The position numbers and the translations under genes are program-made. DNA of 64,000 nt from Chloroflexota bacterium (lineage in GTDB: Bacteria > Chloroflexota > Dehalococcoidia > Tepidiformales > Tepidiformaceae): contig JAPPAK010000001.1 in assembly GCA_026705605.1 (NCBI GenBank), forward strand, positions 310,001-374,000. The letters run 5' to 3'. Shown here one piece after another: positions 32,884-41,293 of this stretch; the stretch's first letter is position 1, and each line of letters starts with the position of its first letter. The notes under the pieces were generated by a model. It did no database searches. It had not been told where the DNA came from and worked only from the letters and a program-made list of their open reading frames with translations.

Positions 32884-33507
32884 CTACCACTGGTCCCAGT
32901 GGACCGTTTCCTCGACGGGCAGACGCGTGACCGGGCCGAAGTTCCCCATCGGGTAGCCGACCGGCATCATGCAGTAGGCCTCGACCGTGTCCGGCAGACC
33001 CAGGATCTCCTTCACCCGTGCCCGGTCCCGGAGACCCAGCGTCGTCGGCGTGGCGCCGAGCCCGAGGGCTCGCGCCGCCAGCAGCACATTCTGGACCGCT
33101 GGCCAGACGTAGCCCCCGCCCCCCGCCCGCGTCGGGTCGGCCTGCGCCTCGGAAAACTCCAGGCAGCCGATGACCAGCGCCGGGATCTCGTGCATGTGCT
33201 CGATCTGCCAGATCACCGCCTCCCGCATCCGGTCGCGCTTCGCCTTCGGGTGGTGCGGCAGCTCTTCCACCGTGTCGGCCGCCATGAAGGCCGTGAGGTG
33301 CTTGCGGTTCTCCTCCGCCAGCTGCCGCTTCGTCTCGGGGTCGCGCACGATCACCCAGCGAACGTTCTGCACGTTCGAGCCCGTGGGCGCGTGGTTGCCC
33401 GCGTCCGCCAGCTTCAGCAGCAGCTCTTCTGGAACCGGATCCGGCTTGATCCGCCGCATCGCGCGGCAGTTGTACATAACTTCGAAAATGCCCATTTCGT
33501 CGGACAT
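32884..33507 (-). CDS. Nitroreductase-family protein
   Basis: 207 aa. The FMN-dependent nitroreductase fold shows in EVMYNCRAMRRIKPDPVPEELLLKL, DAGNHAPTGSNVQNVRWVIV and VLLAARALGLGATPTTLGLRDR with LPDTVEAYCMMPVGYPMGNFGP. RAMRR is the flavin-phosphate-binding segment. The enzymes reduce nitro groups, quinones or enones with NAD(P)H. A GGGAGGAC site precedes ATG 33507. It is the first gene of the minus-strand oxidation cluster, 40 nt before TetR, and divergent from the enoyl-CoA hydratase. Confidence 0.87.
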   Translation of the reverse strand: MSDEMGIFEVMYNCRAMRRIKPDPVPEELLLKLADAGNHAPTGSNVQNVRWVIVRDPETKRQLAEENRKHLTAFMAADTVEELPHHPKAKRDRMREAVIWQIEHMHEIPALVIGCLEFSEAQADPTRAGGGGYVWPAVQNVLLAARALGLGATPTTLGLRDRARVKEILGLPDTVEAYCMMPVGYPMGNFGPVTRLPVEETVHWDQW

Positions 33508-33575
33508 GGCGTCCTCCCTGTCACGTCTCTCGTGTGTCCGTGCGAGACTACGCGACCCAGCACTGGAGGCTACCC

Positions 33576-34355
33576 ATGCCCGACCTGCTCTACGACAAGC
33601 GCGACCAATTCGCCGTCTTCACCATGAACCGCCCCGAACGCCTCAACGCCCTCGGCGGCACGATGATGGACGACCTGCAGGAAGCCCTCGCCGACTTCAA
33701 CGCCGACCCCGAGATGCGCGCCGGCATCCTCACCGGCACCGGCCGCGCCTTCAGCGCCGGAGCCGACCTGAAGGAGATGAACCAGCGCAACGTCGATCGC
33801 GGCGACCGAAACGCCCCCATCCGCACCTTCGACCCCGCCAACAGCCTCCCCTTCTCCCGCTCCCCCAAGCCGATCATCGCCGCCATCAATGGCCTCTGCA
33901 TCGCCGGCGGCCTCGAGCGCGCCCTCGACTGCGACATCCGCATCTGCTCGACCGAGGCCTTCTTTGGCCTCTTCGAGGTGAAGCGCGGCATCCTCGCCGG
34001 CTACGCCATCCACCACCTCGCCCGCCTCATCCCCTTCAGCGACGCCATGTACATCCTTCTCACCGGCGACCGCATCGAGCCCGACGATGCCCTCCGTATG
34101 GGCCTCGTGCGCGAGGTGCTCGACCCCGACGAGCTGATGCCCCGGGCCGAGGCCATCGCCGGCATGATCGCCGAGAATGCCCCCCTCTCCGTCGAGGGCA
34201 GCAAGTTCATGGCCCAGCAGTGGCGCCAGCTCATGATCGACGAGTCCTACCGCACCGCCGAGTGGGTCAGCCGCGCCGTCCTCAACTCCGAAGACGCAAA
34301 GGAAGGCCCCCGCGCCTTCTCCGAGAAGCGCCCCGCTCGCTGGCAGGGCCGGTAG
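33576..34355 (+). CDS. Enoyl-CoA hydratase/isomerase (crotonase family)
   Basis: 259 aa from ATG 33576 with GGAGG upstream. The crotonase CoA-binding and oxyanion features are MNRPERLNALGGTMMDDL, GTGRAFSAGADLKEM (the G/AFSAGADL loop) and PIIAAINGLCIAGGLERALDCDIRI. The position of the usual catalytic Glu144 holds an acidic residue in the FFGLFEVKRGI segment. It likely hydrates or isomerises an acyl-CoA in fatty-acid or terpenoid breakdown. The Gfo/Idh gene follows after 18 nt. Confidence 0.88.
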   Translation: MPDLLYDKRDQFAVFTMNRPERLNALGGTMMDDLQEALADFNADPEMRAGILTGTGRAFSAGADLKEMNQRNVDRGDRNAPIRTFDPANSLPFSRSPKPIIAAINGLCIAGGLERALDCDIRICSTEAFFGLFEVKRGILAGYAIHHLARLIPFSDAMYILLTGDRIEPDDALRMGLVREVLDPDELMPRAEAIAGMIAENAPLSVEGSKFMAQQWRQLMIDESYRTAEWVSRAVLNSEDAKEGPRAFSEKRPARWQGR

Positions 34356-34373
34356 CAGAAGGAGCACCCCGCG

Positions 34374-35426
34374 ATGACCTCAAACCAGGCACCTCTGCGC
34401 GTCGGCCTCATCGGCGCCGGCGGCAACATGAAGCTGCGCCACATCCCCGGCTTCCGGGAGACCGGTGAGGTCGAGCTGGTCTCCGTCTGCAACCGCAGCG
34501 AGGCCAGCGGCCGCGCCATCGCGGACGAGTACGGCATCCCCCGCGTCGAGCCGGACCCCGCCTCCCTCCTTGCCGCCGACGACATCGACGCCGTTTGCAT
34601 CGGCACCTGGCCCTACATGCACCGCGACCTGACCATCGCTGCCCTCGAGGCGGGCAAGCACGTCCTCTGTGAGGCGCGCATGGCCATGAACGCCACCCAG
34701 GCCCGCGAGATGCTCGCCGCCTCCGAGGCCCGCCAAGACCTCGTCGCCCAGCTCGTGCCCGCCCCCTTCGACTTCAAGAGCTGGCGGACCGTCCGTCGGC
34801 TGCTCGAGGACGGCTCTATCGGCGACGTGCGCGATGTGCACGTCACCGTCCTCGGCGGTGCGTCGCTCAATCTCGATGCTCCGCTCCACTGGCGCGACCG
34901 CACCGACCTCTCCGGCATGAACGTGATGGCCTACGGCATCTACACCGAGATCATCGGACGCTGGTTCGGCCCCACCCGCTCCATCCTCGCCCACGGCGAG
35001 ACGTTCGTCGGCGAGCGCGTGAACGCCGACACCGGCGAGCGCATCGCCATCGAGGTGCCCGACAGCCTCGGCGTCTTCACCGACCTGGAGCGCGGCGGCC
35101 GTGTCACCTACCGCGTCTCGACCGTGCTCCACGCGGCCCCGCCCGAGGCCAACGGCATCTCCGTCTACGGGTCCGCCGGCACCCTCCACTGGCGCCTCGG
35201 CGACACGATGACCTTCGCCCCCCTCGGCGAGGACCCCGCCCCGCTCGACCCCGACCCCGGCACCGCCGGCGAGTGGCGCGTCGAGCAGGACTTCGTCGAT
35301 TCCATCCGCCGTGGCGCCCCCGTCACCCTCACCAGCTTCCCCGACGGCGTCGAGTACATGCGCGTCATCGAGGCCACCCACCGCAGCCGCACCGAGGGCC
35401 GCGCCGTCCCTCTCTCGGAGGTCTAG
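34374..35426 (+). CDS. Gfo/Idh/MocA-family oxidoreductase
   Basis: 350 aa. The N-terminal NAD(P) domain has VGLIGAGGNMKLRHIPGFR and the family loop CEARMAMNATQAREML, with CEAR taking the place of the usual CEKP. This exchanges the conserved Lys that often takes part in catalysis, so a non-standard or non-redox role is possible. The C-terminal alpha/beta domain contains HWRDRTDLSGMNVMAYGIY. AAGGAG precedes the ATG. It follows the enoyl-CoA hydratase gene and probably shares its transcript. The substrate is not predictable. Confidence 0.83.
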   Translation: MTSNQAPLRVGLIGAGGNMKLRHIPGFRETGEVELVSVCNRSEASGRAIADEYGIPRVEPDPASLLAADDIDAVCIGTWPYMHRDLTIAALEAGKHVLCEARMAMNATQAREMLAASEARQDLVAQLVPAPFDFKSWRTVRRLLEDGSIGDVRDVHVTVLGGASLNLDAPLHWRDRTDLSGMNVMAYGIYTEIIGRWFGPTRSILAHGETFVGERVNADTGERIAIEVPDSLGVFTDLERGGRVTYRVSTVLHAAPPEANGISVYGSAGTLHWRLGDTMTFAPLGEDPAPLDPDPGTAGEWRVEQDFVDSIRRGAPVTLTSFPDGVEYMRVIEATHRSRTEGRAVPLSEV

Positions 35427-35513
35427 CCCCGCGCTCGGCTGGATGTTCCCTCTGGGGTACGCTCGAACCCGCGCGTGAGCGGGAACGACCGCGCGCCCCG
35501 AGGATCAACGTTC

Positions 35514-37088
35514 ATGTTCTTTGCCGGCGCGGCCGCCAAGTCCTTCGGAGCGCGCGACGTGATTCGCGACATCTCGTTCGTCGTTAGCGACGGCGAACGG
35601 GTGGGGCTCGTCGGGCCGAACGGTGCGGGCAAGTCGACCGTCCTCAAGCTGCTGGCAGGCGAGCTGGAGCCCGATGAGGGCGAGGCCGGCTTCCGCGGCG
35701 GGCGCCTCGGCTACCTCCACCAGGAGACCGGCCTCACCTCGGACCTGACTCTCGTCGCCGAGATGTGGCGGGCCTTCCCCGACGCCACCGCGATCGAGCA
35801 CGAGCTCACCGAAGTCGCGCACGCCATCGAGAGCGCTGCCGCCGGCTCCCTCGACTCGCTCATCGAGCGGCAGGCCCAGCTCTTCGAGGAGTTCGAGGCC
35901 GTCGACGGCTACCGCATCGAGGCACGCATCGGGCGCGTGCTCGATGGGCTCGGGTTCAGCACGGAGGATCGCGCACGGCCCTGCGGCGATTTCAGTGGCG
36001 GCTGGCAGATGCGCGTGGCGCTCGCCCAGGCCCTCGTCCGCCGTCCCGAGAACCTGCTCCTCGACGAGCCTACGAACCACCTCGACGGCGCCGCCCGCGA
36101 CTGGCTGGCCGGAGAGCTCAGCGAGTACACCGGCTCCCTCATCATCGTCACCCACGACGGCCCCTTCCTCGACCAGGTTGCGGGGCGCATCCTCGACCTG
36201 CGAGACGGCGTGGTCGTGTCGTACACCGGGAACTACACCGACTACCAGCAGCAGAAAGCGGCCAAACTCAAGGCCCAGGACCGCGCCGCCGCCCGCCAGG
36301 AACGTGAGATCGCCCGGCAGGAGCGCTTCATCGAACGCTTCCGGGCGAAGGCCACGAAGGCCTCCGCCGTGCGCAGCCGCGAGCTCCAGGTATCGAAGAT
36401 CGAGCGCATCGAGCGCACCCGCAAGGAGGAGGCCGTCTCCTTCAGCCTCGAGTCCTCGGGTCGCACCGAACGCGATGTGCTGGTGTGCAGCAACGTCTCC
36501 CACGCCTACGACGACCACCTCGTCCTGCTCGACATCGACCTGCACGTCGAACGCTCGCAGAAGGTCGTACTCGTCGGCCCGAACGGGAGCGGCAAGAGCA
36601 CACTCCTCAAGATCGCCGCGGGCGATATCCGCCCCAGCGAGGGGGCAGTCGAGTGGGCGCCCCGCGCCATCCCCGCTTACTACGACCAGCACCAGGATGA
36701 AGCGCTCGACCCCGAGCGCACGGTTCTCGAAGAGGTTTCCGCGGCCGCTCCCGGGGCGCCGGAAGTGCGGTTGCGCTCCATCCTCGGCCAGTTTCTCTTC
36801 CGCGGCGACGCGGTGTTCAAGCGCGTAGCTGTGCTCTCTGGGGGCGAGCGCAGTCGCGTTGCCCTTGCCAAGCTGCTCCTCAGGCCCGCCAACGTCCTCC
36901 TCCTCGACGAGCCCACCAACCACCTCGACCGCACGACCCGCCGCAAGCTGATCGAAGCCCTTGAGCGCTACGACGGCACCCTGCTCTGCGCGAGCCACGA
37001 CCCCGCCCTCGTCGAGCGCGTCGCCACCCGCGTCTACGAAGTCGCGCACTGCGACATCCGCGAAGTGCTGGAGCACCGCAAAGACTAG
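35514..37088 (+). CDS. ABC-F family ATPase
   Basis: 524 aa with two ABC domains on one chain and no membrane part. Domain 1: Walker A GPNGAGKST, signature DFSGGWQMR, Walker B LLLDEPTNHLD. A basic coiled linker (about 240-315, KAAKLKAQDRAAARQERE) follows. Domain 2: GPNGSGKST, LSGGERSRVALAKLLL, LLLDEPTNHLD. This is the Uup/EttA/antibiotic-resistance type that acts on ribosomes. The start at ATG 35514, with a GAGGA site, matches other ABC-F N-termini; a GTG at 35475 would add 13 residues. Which ABC-F subfamily it belongs to is unclear. Confidence 0.9.
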   Translation: MFFAGAAAKSFGARDVIRDISFVVSDGERVGLVGPNGAGKSTVLKLLAGELEPDEGEAGFRGGRLGYLHQETGLTSDLTLVAEMWRAFPDATAIEHELTEVAHAIESAAAGSLDSLIERQAQLFEEFEAVDGYRIEARIGRVLDGLGFSTEDRARPCGDFSGGWQMRVALAQALVRRPENLLLDEPTNHLDGAARDWLAGELSEYTGSLIIVTHDGPFLDQVAGRILDLRDGVVVSYTGNYTDYQQQKAAKLKAQDRAAARQEREIARQERFIERFRAKATKASAVRSRELQVSKIERIERTRKEEAVSFSLESSGRTERDVLVCSNVSHAYDDHLVLLDIDLHVERSQKVVLVGPNGSGKSTLLKIAAGDIRPSEGAVEWAPRAIPAYYDQHQDEALDPERTVLEEVSAAAPGAPEVRLRSILGQFLFRGDAVFKRVAVLSGGERSRVALAKLLLRPANVLLLDEPTNHLDRTTRRKLIEALERYDGTLLCASHDPALVERVATRVYEVAHCDIREVLEHRKD

Positions 37089-37156
37089 GCTCCCCCGGTT
37101 TCCCCGCCGCCCGTGTAAGGTTCCCGGCGCCAGACCCACACACCGGAGGCCCCCAA

Positions 37157-38383
37157 GTGCCGCAGCCCGAACCCTTCACCGTCGCCGTCCCCGATGAGGC
37201 CATCGAGGACCTCCACCGGCGCATCGACAACACCCGCTTCGCCCCCGACTTCGCCAACGAGGACTGGCGCTTCGGCATGAACGGCGAGTACCTCCAGTCG
37301 TTCCTCCACTCCTGGCGCCATGAATACGACTGGCGCGAGACGGAATCCCGCATCAACAGCTTCAACAACTACCAGATCGACTTCGAGGGTGTGCCCCTCC
37401 ACTTCATCCACGAGAAGGGCAAGGGCCCCAACCCCATGCCCCTCATCCTCACCCACGGCTGGCCCTGGACCTTCTGGGACTTCGAGAAGGTCATCCGGCC
37501 CCTCACCGACCCCGCCGCCTACGGCGGCGACCCCGCCGACGCCTTCGACGTCGTCGTGCCTTCCCTCCCCGGCTTCGGCTTCTCCACCCCCCTCCGTGTC
37601 GACGGCCTCCAGACGAGCAAGGGCGTGGACATGTGGGCGGACCTCATGACCGACGTGCTCGGCTACGACCGCTTCGCCGCTGCCGGTGGCGACTTCGGCG
37701 CGATGATGTCGGGTACCCTTGGCGCTCGCTACCCGGACCGCGTCCTGGGCGTCTACATCACCCTGCCCTCCCTCCCCGCCCTCTCCGTCCCCGACAACGT
37801 CCCCGAGCCCGGCAGCACGAGCCAGCTGGTCGGCATGCTCATGGGTCCGGCGATGCGCACCAGCCCGGATGACTTCGCCCCGGAGGAACGCCACCGCTAC
37901 GGCGTCATGGAGGACCGCTGGAAGACCGCCCTCTCCCACATCGCCGTACACACCACCGACCCGCAGACGCTGGCCTTCGCCCTGCACGACTCACCCGCAG
38001 GACTCGCCTCCTGGCTCGTCGAGCGCCGTCGTAACTGGAGCGACAACGAAGGCAATGTGGAGGAGGCGTTCTCGCGCCAGTTCCTGCTCGACACCGTCAG
38101 CATCTACTGGTTCACCGAGAGCTTCGTCACGACCTCGCGCTGGTACTGGCACACCTTCCGCACGCCTCCCCAGGCCGTACCCGACCCGGAGGCCGCCCGG
38201 CAGGTGCCGTTCGGCATGCCCGTCTTCCCCAAGGAGATGATTTTCGTGCCTCGCGCCGCCGCGGAGGCCACGGCCAACGTCATCCACTGGACGGAGCATC
38301 CTCGCGGCGGCCACTTCGCCCCCTCCGAGGTCCCCGACGTCTTCACCGACGACGTCCGCGCCTTCTTCCGCAAGCTCCGCTAG
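37157..38383 (+). CDS. Epoxide hydrolase, EHN family (paralogue 2)
   Basis: 408 aa, GTG start with CCGGAGG upstream. Same architecture as the gene at 12290: EHN cap segment (VAVPDEAIEDLHRRI), oxyanion THGWPW at 99-104, nucleophile Asp179 in GGDFG and catalytic His386 in RGGHFAPSEVP. Long stretches are shared between the two proteins (for example FANEDWRFGMNGEYL versus FANDDWGYGVNGAYL), so they are paralogues with similar chemistry. The GGDFGAM versus GGDWGNL difference beside the nucleophile suggests different substrate pockets. Confidence 0.9.
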   Translation: MPQPEPFTVAVPDEAIEDLHRRIDNTRFAPDFANEDWRFGMNGEYLQSFLHSWRHEYDWRETESRINSFNNYQIDFEGVPLHFIHEKGKGPNPMPLILTHGWPWTFWDFEKVIRPLTDPAAYGGDPADAFDVVVPSLPGFGFSTPLRVDGLQTSKGVDMWADLMTDVLGYDRFAAAGGDFGAMMSGTLGARYPDRVLGVYITLPSLPALSVPDNVPEPGSTSQLVGMLMGPAMRTSPDDFAPEERHRYGVMEDRWKTALSHIAVHTTDPQTLAFALHDSPAGLASWLVERRRNWSDNEGNVEEAFSRQFLLDTVSIYWFTESFVTTSRWYWHTFRTPPQAVPDPEAARQVPFGMPVFPKEMIFVPRAAAEATANVIHWTEHPRGGHFAPSEVPDVFTDDVRAFFRKLR

Positions 38384-38390
38384 GGAGGGG

Positions 38391-38801
38391 TCAGGCGCGC
38401 CCCTCCACAAATGCGAGCACCTCGCCCGCGATCTCCAGTGCCCGCGACGAGTCCGTCGCGTCGTACGCCTCCGCCGGGACCCCTCCGGGGATGGTCGTCG
38501 GGTAGCGTGCCCCGAGGTCGTGCTTGTCCAGCAGGATGGCCATGGACCGGACCGCCTCGAACGTCGGGTCGAACGCCACCGCATCCTCGCAGAGGTCGGC
38601 CAGCGCTCCGCCCCACACCGCCTCCGCTCCCTGCCCCAGCAGGAACGCCGTGACCGCCTTCTCCGCGCACTGCTGCGCGAGGAAGCAGGCCAGCGCGTGC
38701 CGCCCCGCCTCCGCCACCAGCCGCCCGTCCGACAGGTCGTGGCGCGCCTGCGCGAGCCAGCGGGACGCTTCCCGCGCGCTGCTGCGGGGCGAGTCAGGCA
38801 T
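38391..38801 (-). CDS. HEPN-domain protein, partner of MNT-like protein
   Basis: 136 aa. The helical HEPN pattern is seen in EASRWLAQARHDLSDGRLVAEAGRHALACFLAQQCAEKAVTAFLL-type spacing (residues about 11-55), with the hallmark AQQ-AEKA. The Rx4-6H ribonuclease motif of toxic HEPN proteins is not obvious, so this may be a non-catalytic member. It overlaps the upstream nucleotidyltransferase-like gene by 8 nt, the normal HEPN-MNT pairing. Such pairs work as toxin-antitoxin systems in some bacteria; here that is inference. Confidence 0.75.
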   Translation of the reverse strand: MPDSPRSSAREASRWLAQARHDLSDGRLVAEAGRHALACFLAQQCAEKAVTAFLLGQGAEAVWGGALADLCEDAVAFDPTFEAVRSMAILLDKHDLGARYPTTIPGGVPAEAYDATDSSRALEIAGEVLAFVEGRA

Positions 38802-39120
38802 TGTCCGCCAGCGCCCGGCGCAGCACCGGGTCGTCTTCCGCCAACTCCTCGAACTCCTCCGGTGTGTACACCCAGAAGCGAGTCGCCACCCGGGGCTGGA
38901 GGTGTGAGACGAAGAAGTCCGCCCGCTTCCGGAACGGCTCGTCCGTCTCTCGCACCAGCACGAGGTCCAGCGCGCTCCCCACGTCCACCTCCCCCGTTGC
39001 GAGGTCGCCCGTCAGGTACGAACGCTCGACCCCCAGCATCGGGAGCTCCGCCGCCATGCGCTGCAACTCCGCCTCCAGCAGCTCGCGGCGCCGTTCGGCG
39101 AAGCCGATCATCACCGCCAT
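38794..39120 (-). CDS. MNT-type nucleotidyltransferase-like protein, degenerate motif
   Basis: 108 aa from ATG 39120. The segment YLTGDLATGEVDVGSALDLVLV aligns with the GSxxRG...SDxDL motif of minimal nucleotidyltransferases, but GS is GD (38-39) and the first catalytic Asp appears to be Ala50 (SALD for SDxD). The protein may therefore bind but not transfer nucleotides. MNT proteins that act as antitoxins AMPylate their HEPN partner; a degenerate motif would argue for a different way of control. It lies 5 nt after the NHL-repeat gene's stop codon. Confidence 0.68.
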   Translation of the reverse strand: MAVMIGFAERRRELLEAELQRMAAELPMLGVERSYLTGDLATGEVDVGSALDLVLVRETDEPFRKRADFFVSHLQPRVATRFWVYTPEEFEELAEDDPVLRRALADNA

Positions 39121-39125
39121 CGGCG

Positions 39126-40118
39126 TCAGGTCGTGAACAGCGTCGGCGCGCTGAGGGGAGGCATGATCTCGTCCGCTTCGAGCACGTACGCCTCCTTCTC
39201 GTAGATCTGCACCCTGTGCGACCCGAGGTCCGGCACGTACAGGCGCCCTCGCCCATCGACACGCACCGAGCAGGGCGCCCGCAGCAGCCGCTGCTCCTCC
39301 AGGTTCGACATCTCCCGCAGGCGCAGCGTCTTCTGGTTGGCGAGGATGTACCGCCGCCCGATCGCCGAGAGCGTCGCGTCGCCCCGGAACTGCTGCACGT
39401 ACCGCCCGGTGTGCGCGAACAGCTGCACGCGGTTGTTCCCGCGATCCGCCACATAGATATCGCCGTGCTCGTCGACCGCCACCCCGGAAGGCCGGTTGAA
39501 CTCCCCGTTGCCGTCGCCGCTGCCGCCGATGACGAGCAGCGGCTCGCCTCCGGAAGTTAGCTTCTGGACGCGGTCGTTGCGCCAGTCGGCGACAAACACG
39601 TCGCCTTCCTCGTCGACCGTCAGCCCCCAGGGCATGTCGAACTGCCCCGGCTCCGAGCCGTGACTCCCCCACCCGCCGAGGTGCTGCCCCTCGGGCGTGA
39701 AGTGCTGGATGCGGTGGTTCCCAGTATCCGCCACGAGCAGCCGCCCCTCCCCGTCGAAGGCGAGCCCCGAAGGCCGGTCGAGCTGCCCCGGCCCCGAGCC
39801 CTGCTCGCCCCACGTCCGCACCACCTCCCCATCCGGGGTGAGCACGGTAACGGTGTGCCTGCCCTCGTCCGACACGTACAGGTTCCCGTCGGACCCGCGC
39901 ACGATGCACTGGGGCCAGAGGAAGCTCCCAATCGTGCCCAGGTCCTCGTCGTCCTGGCTCAGCCGCCGGATGCTCGCCGCCACCTCCGTGCGGCAGACGA
40001 CGAACAGCACGTCGTCGTCGCCCAGCGCCAGGTCGGTCGGGTACGAGGTCACGCGGCGCATCCCCACCGTCCTCAGGTAGGGGAAGCCCGCTCGCAACAG
40101 CGCATGCGCCTTCGGCAC
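39126..40118 (-). CDS. NHL-repeat beta-propeller protein
   Basis: 330 aa with at least four clear NHL repeats, each a G-Q-F/L-D/N-x-P-x-G-L-A/T-V-D-x-x-G...V-A-D-x-x-N-x-R-V/I-Q pattern: GPGQLDRPSGLAFDGEG, EPGQFDMPWGLTVDEEG, GNGEFNRPSGVAVDEHG and a degenerate final one. NHL propellers usually bind proteins, RNA or peptides. There is no signal peptide. It is 10 nt after DUF1501 on the same strand and is probably part of the DUF1800-DUF1501 operon. Confidence 0.85.
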   Translation of the reverse strand: MPKAHALLRAGFPYLRTVGMRRVTSYPTDLALGDDDVLFVVCRTEVAASIRRLSQDDEDLGTIGSFLWPQCIVRGSDGNLYVSDEGRHTVTVLTPDGEVVRTWGEQGSGPGQLDRPSGLAFDGEGRLLVADTGNHRIQHFTPEGQHLGGWGSHGSEPGQFDMPWGLTVDEEGDVFVADWRNDRVQKLTSGGEPLLVIGGSGDGNGEFNRPSGVAVDEHGDIYVADRGNNRVQLFAHTGRYVQQFRGDATLSAIGRRYILANQKTLRLREMSNLEEQRLLRAPCSVRVDGRGRLYVPDLGSHRVQIYEKEAYVLEADEIMPPLSAPTLFTT

Positions 40119-40128
40119 GGCGTTACCC

Positions 40129-41283
40129 TCAGGCCGCCGCCGTCGTGAACGGCCGGACCTGTTCGAAGTCGCCGCCCACGATCGGCGCCGCTTCCACGCC
40201 CATCCACTGCTCCAGCATCGTGCCGTAGATGCCGCGGAAGTCGATCGTGTGCTTCAGGTCCTCGCCGTTCAGCCAGTCCTTCGGCTTCACCGACGGGTAC
40301 TCGGCGTAGAGGCCGCCCTGCACGTGCTCGCCGAGGATGTAGGCCCCGCCGCCCGAGCCGTGGTCCGTTCCCGACCCATTGTCCTTGATGCGCCGCCCGA
40401 ATTCGGTGAACACGAGCACCGACACGTTGTCGGCGGCGTCGTGGTTGCGCAGGTCGGTCAGGAAGTCCGAGAGCGCCCCGCACAGCTCGTTCAGGAGCCG
40501 GTCGTGATTGCCGGGCTGGTGCGAGTGGTAGTCGTAGCCCGCGTGCTGCGTGTAGAAGACGCGCGTCCCGAGCCCGGCCGTGTGCACCCGCGACACGTCC
40601 CGCAGCGCGGTGGCGATCGGGTTCGTGCCCCACTCGACCGTCGTCGAGTACTGGCCGGGTACCTCCGCCAGCACGTCCGCGCCCGCGAGCACGTCGCGGC
40701 CCGTCTGTCCGAGGTAGTCGCGTACGAGTCCGGCGCCGACCGCCGGCGTGTACATCCGCCGGAACAGGTCGAGGTTCGCCTCGCGCTCCTGCTCCTGCTC
40801 GATGCTCGTCATCAGGCCGTAGGCGTCCAGGTCGCCCACCGAGGTCACGGTCACGCCCGGGGCCGCGCAGGCCCGTGGCAACCCCCGCCCGAAGCTGACC
40901 GCCGTCAACGGGTTCTCGCTGCGCGGGTCCAGCTCCCGCACGAGCTTCGCGATCCAGCCCTCCGTCGAGATCTTGTCCGGCTCGCACGTGTGCCAGATGT
41001 CCATCCCGCGGAAGTGCGAGCGGCTCGAGTTCGGGTACCCGATGCCCTGCACGATCGCCACGTCCCCGTCGTCGAACAGCCCCTTCAGCCGCGAAGCCGC
41101 CGGGTGGAAGCCCAGCGGGCTGTCCTCCGCGAGCGGCAGTACCTGGTCCTGCGGGATTCCCACATGCGGTCGCGAGTCGTAGTACGTCCCCTCCGTGTAG
41201 GGAATGAGCGTGTTCATGAAATCAAGCCCGCCGGTCAGCTGGACGATGACCAGGACCGGATCGCTCGTGCCGTTGCTTGCCAT
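40129..41283 (-). CDS. DUF1501 family protein
   Basis: 384 aa. Opening PVLVIVQLTGGLDFMNTLIPY is the family hallmark (VVVxLxGGxDxxNxxxP), followed by LYFGVYHPxxAxxR-like GFHPAASRLKGLFDDGDVAIVQGIGYPNSSRSHFRGMDIW-type motifs and LVFTEFGRRIKDNGSGTDHGSGGGAYILG. The fold is related to alkaline phosphatase/sulfatase, but activity is not established. Unlike most members it shows no Tat signal. It is paired with DUF1800, as is usual, 10 nt downstream of that gene. Confidence 0.9.
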   Translation of the reverse strand: MASNGTSDPVLVIVQLTGGLDFMNTLIPYTEGTYYDSRPHVGIPQDQVLPLAEDSPLGFHPAASRLKGLFDDGDVAIVQGIGYPNSSRSHFRGMDIWHTCEPDKISTEGWIAKLVRELDPRSENPLTAVSFGRGLPRACAAPGVTVTSVGDLDAYGLMTSIEQEQEREANLDLFRRMYTPAVGAGLVRDYLGQTGRDVLAGADVLAEVPGQYSTTVEWGTNPIATALRDVSRVHTAGLGTRVFYTQHAGYDYHSHQPGNHDRLLNELCGALSDFLTDLRNHDAADNVSVLVFTEFGRRIKDNGSGTDHGSGGGAYILGEHVQGGLYAEYPSVKPKDWLNGEDLKHTIDFRGIYGTMLEQWMGVEAAPIVGGDFEQVRPFTTAAA

Positions 41284-41293
41284 CTCCAGCCTC

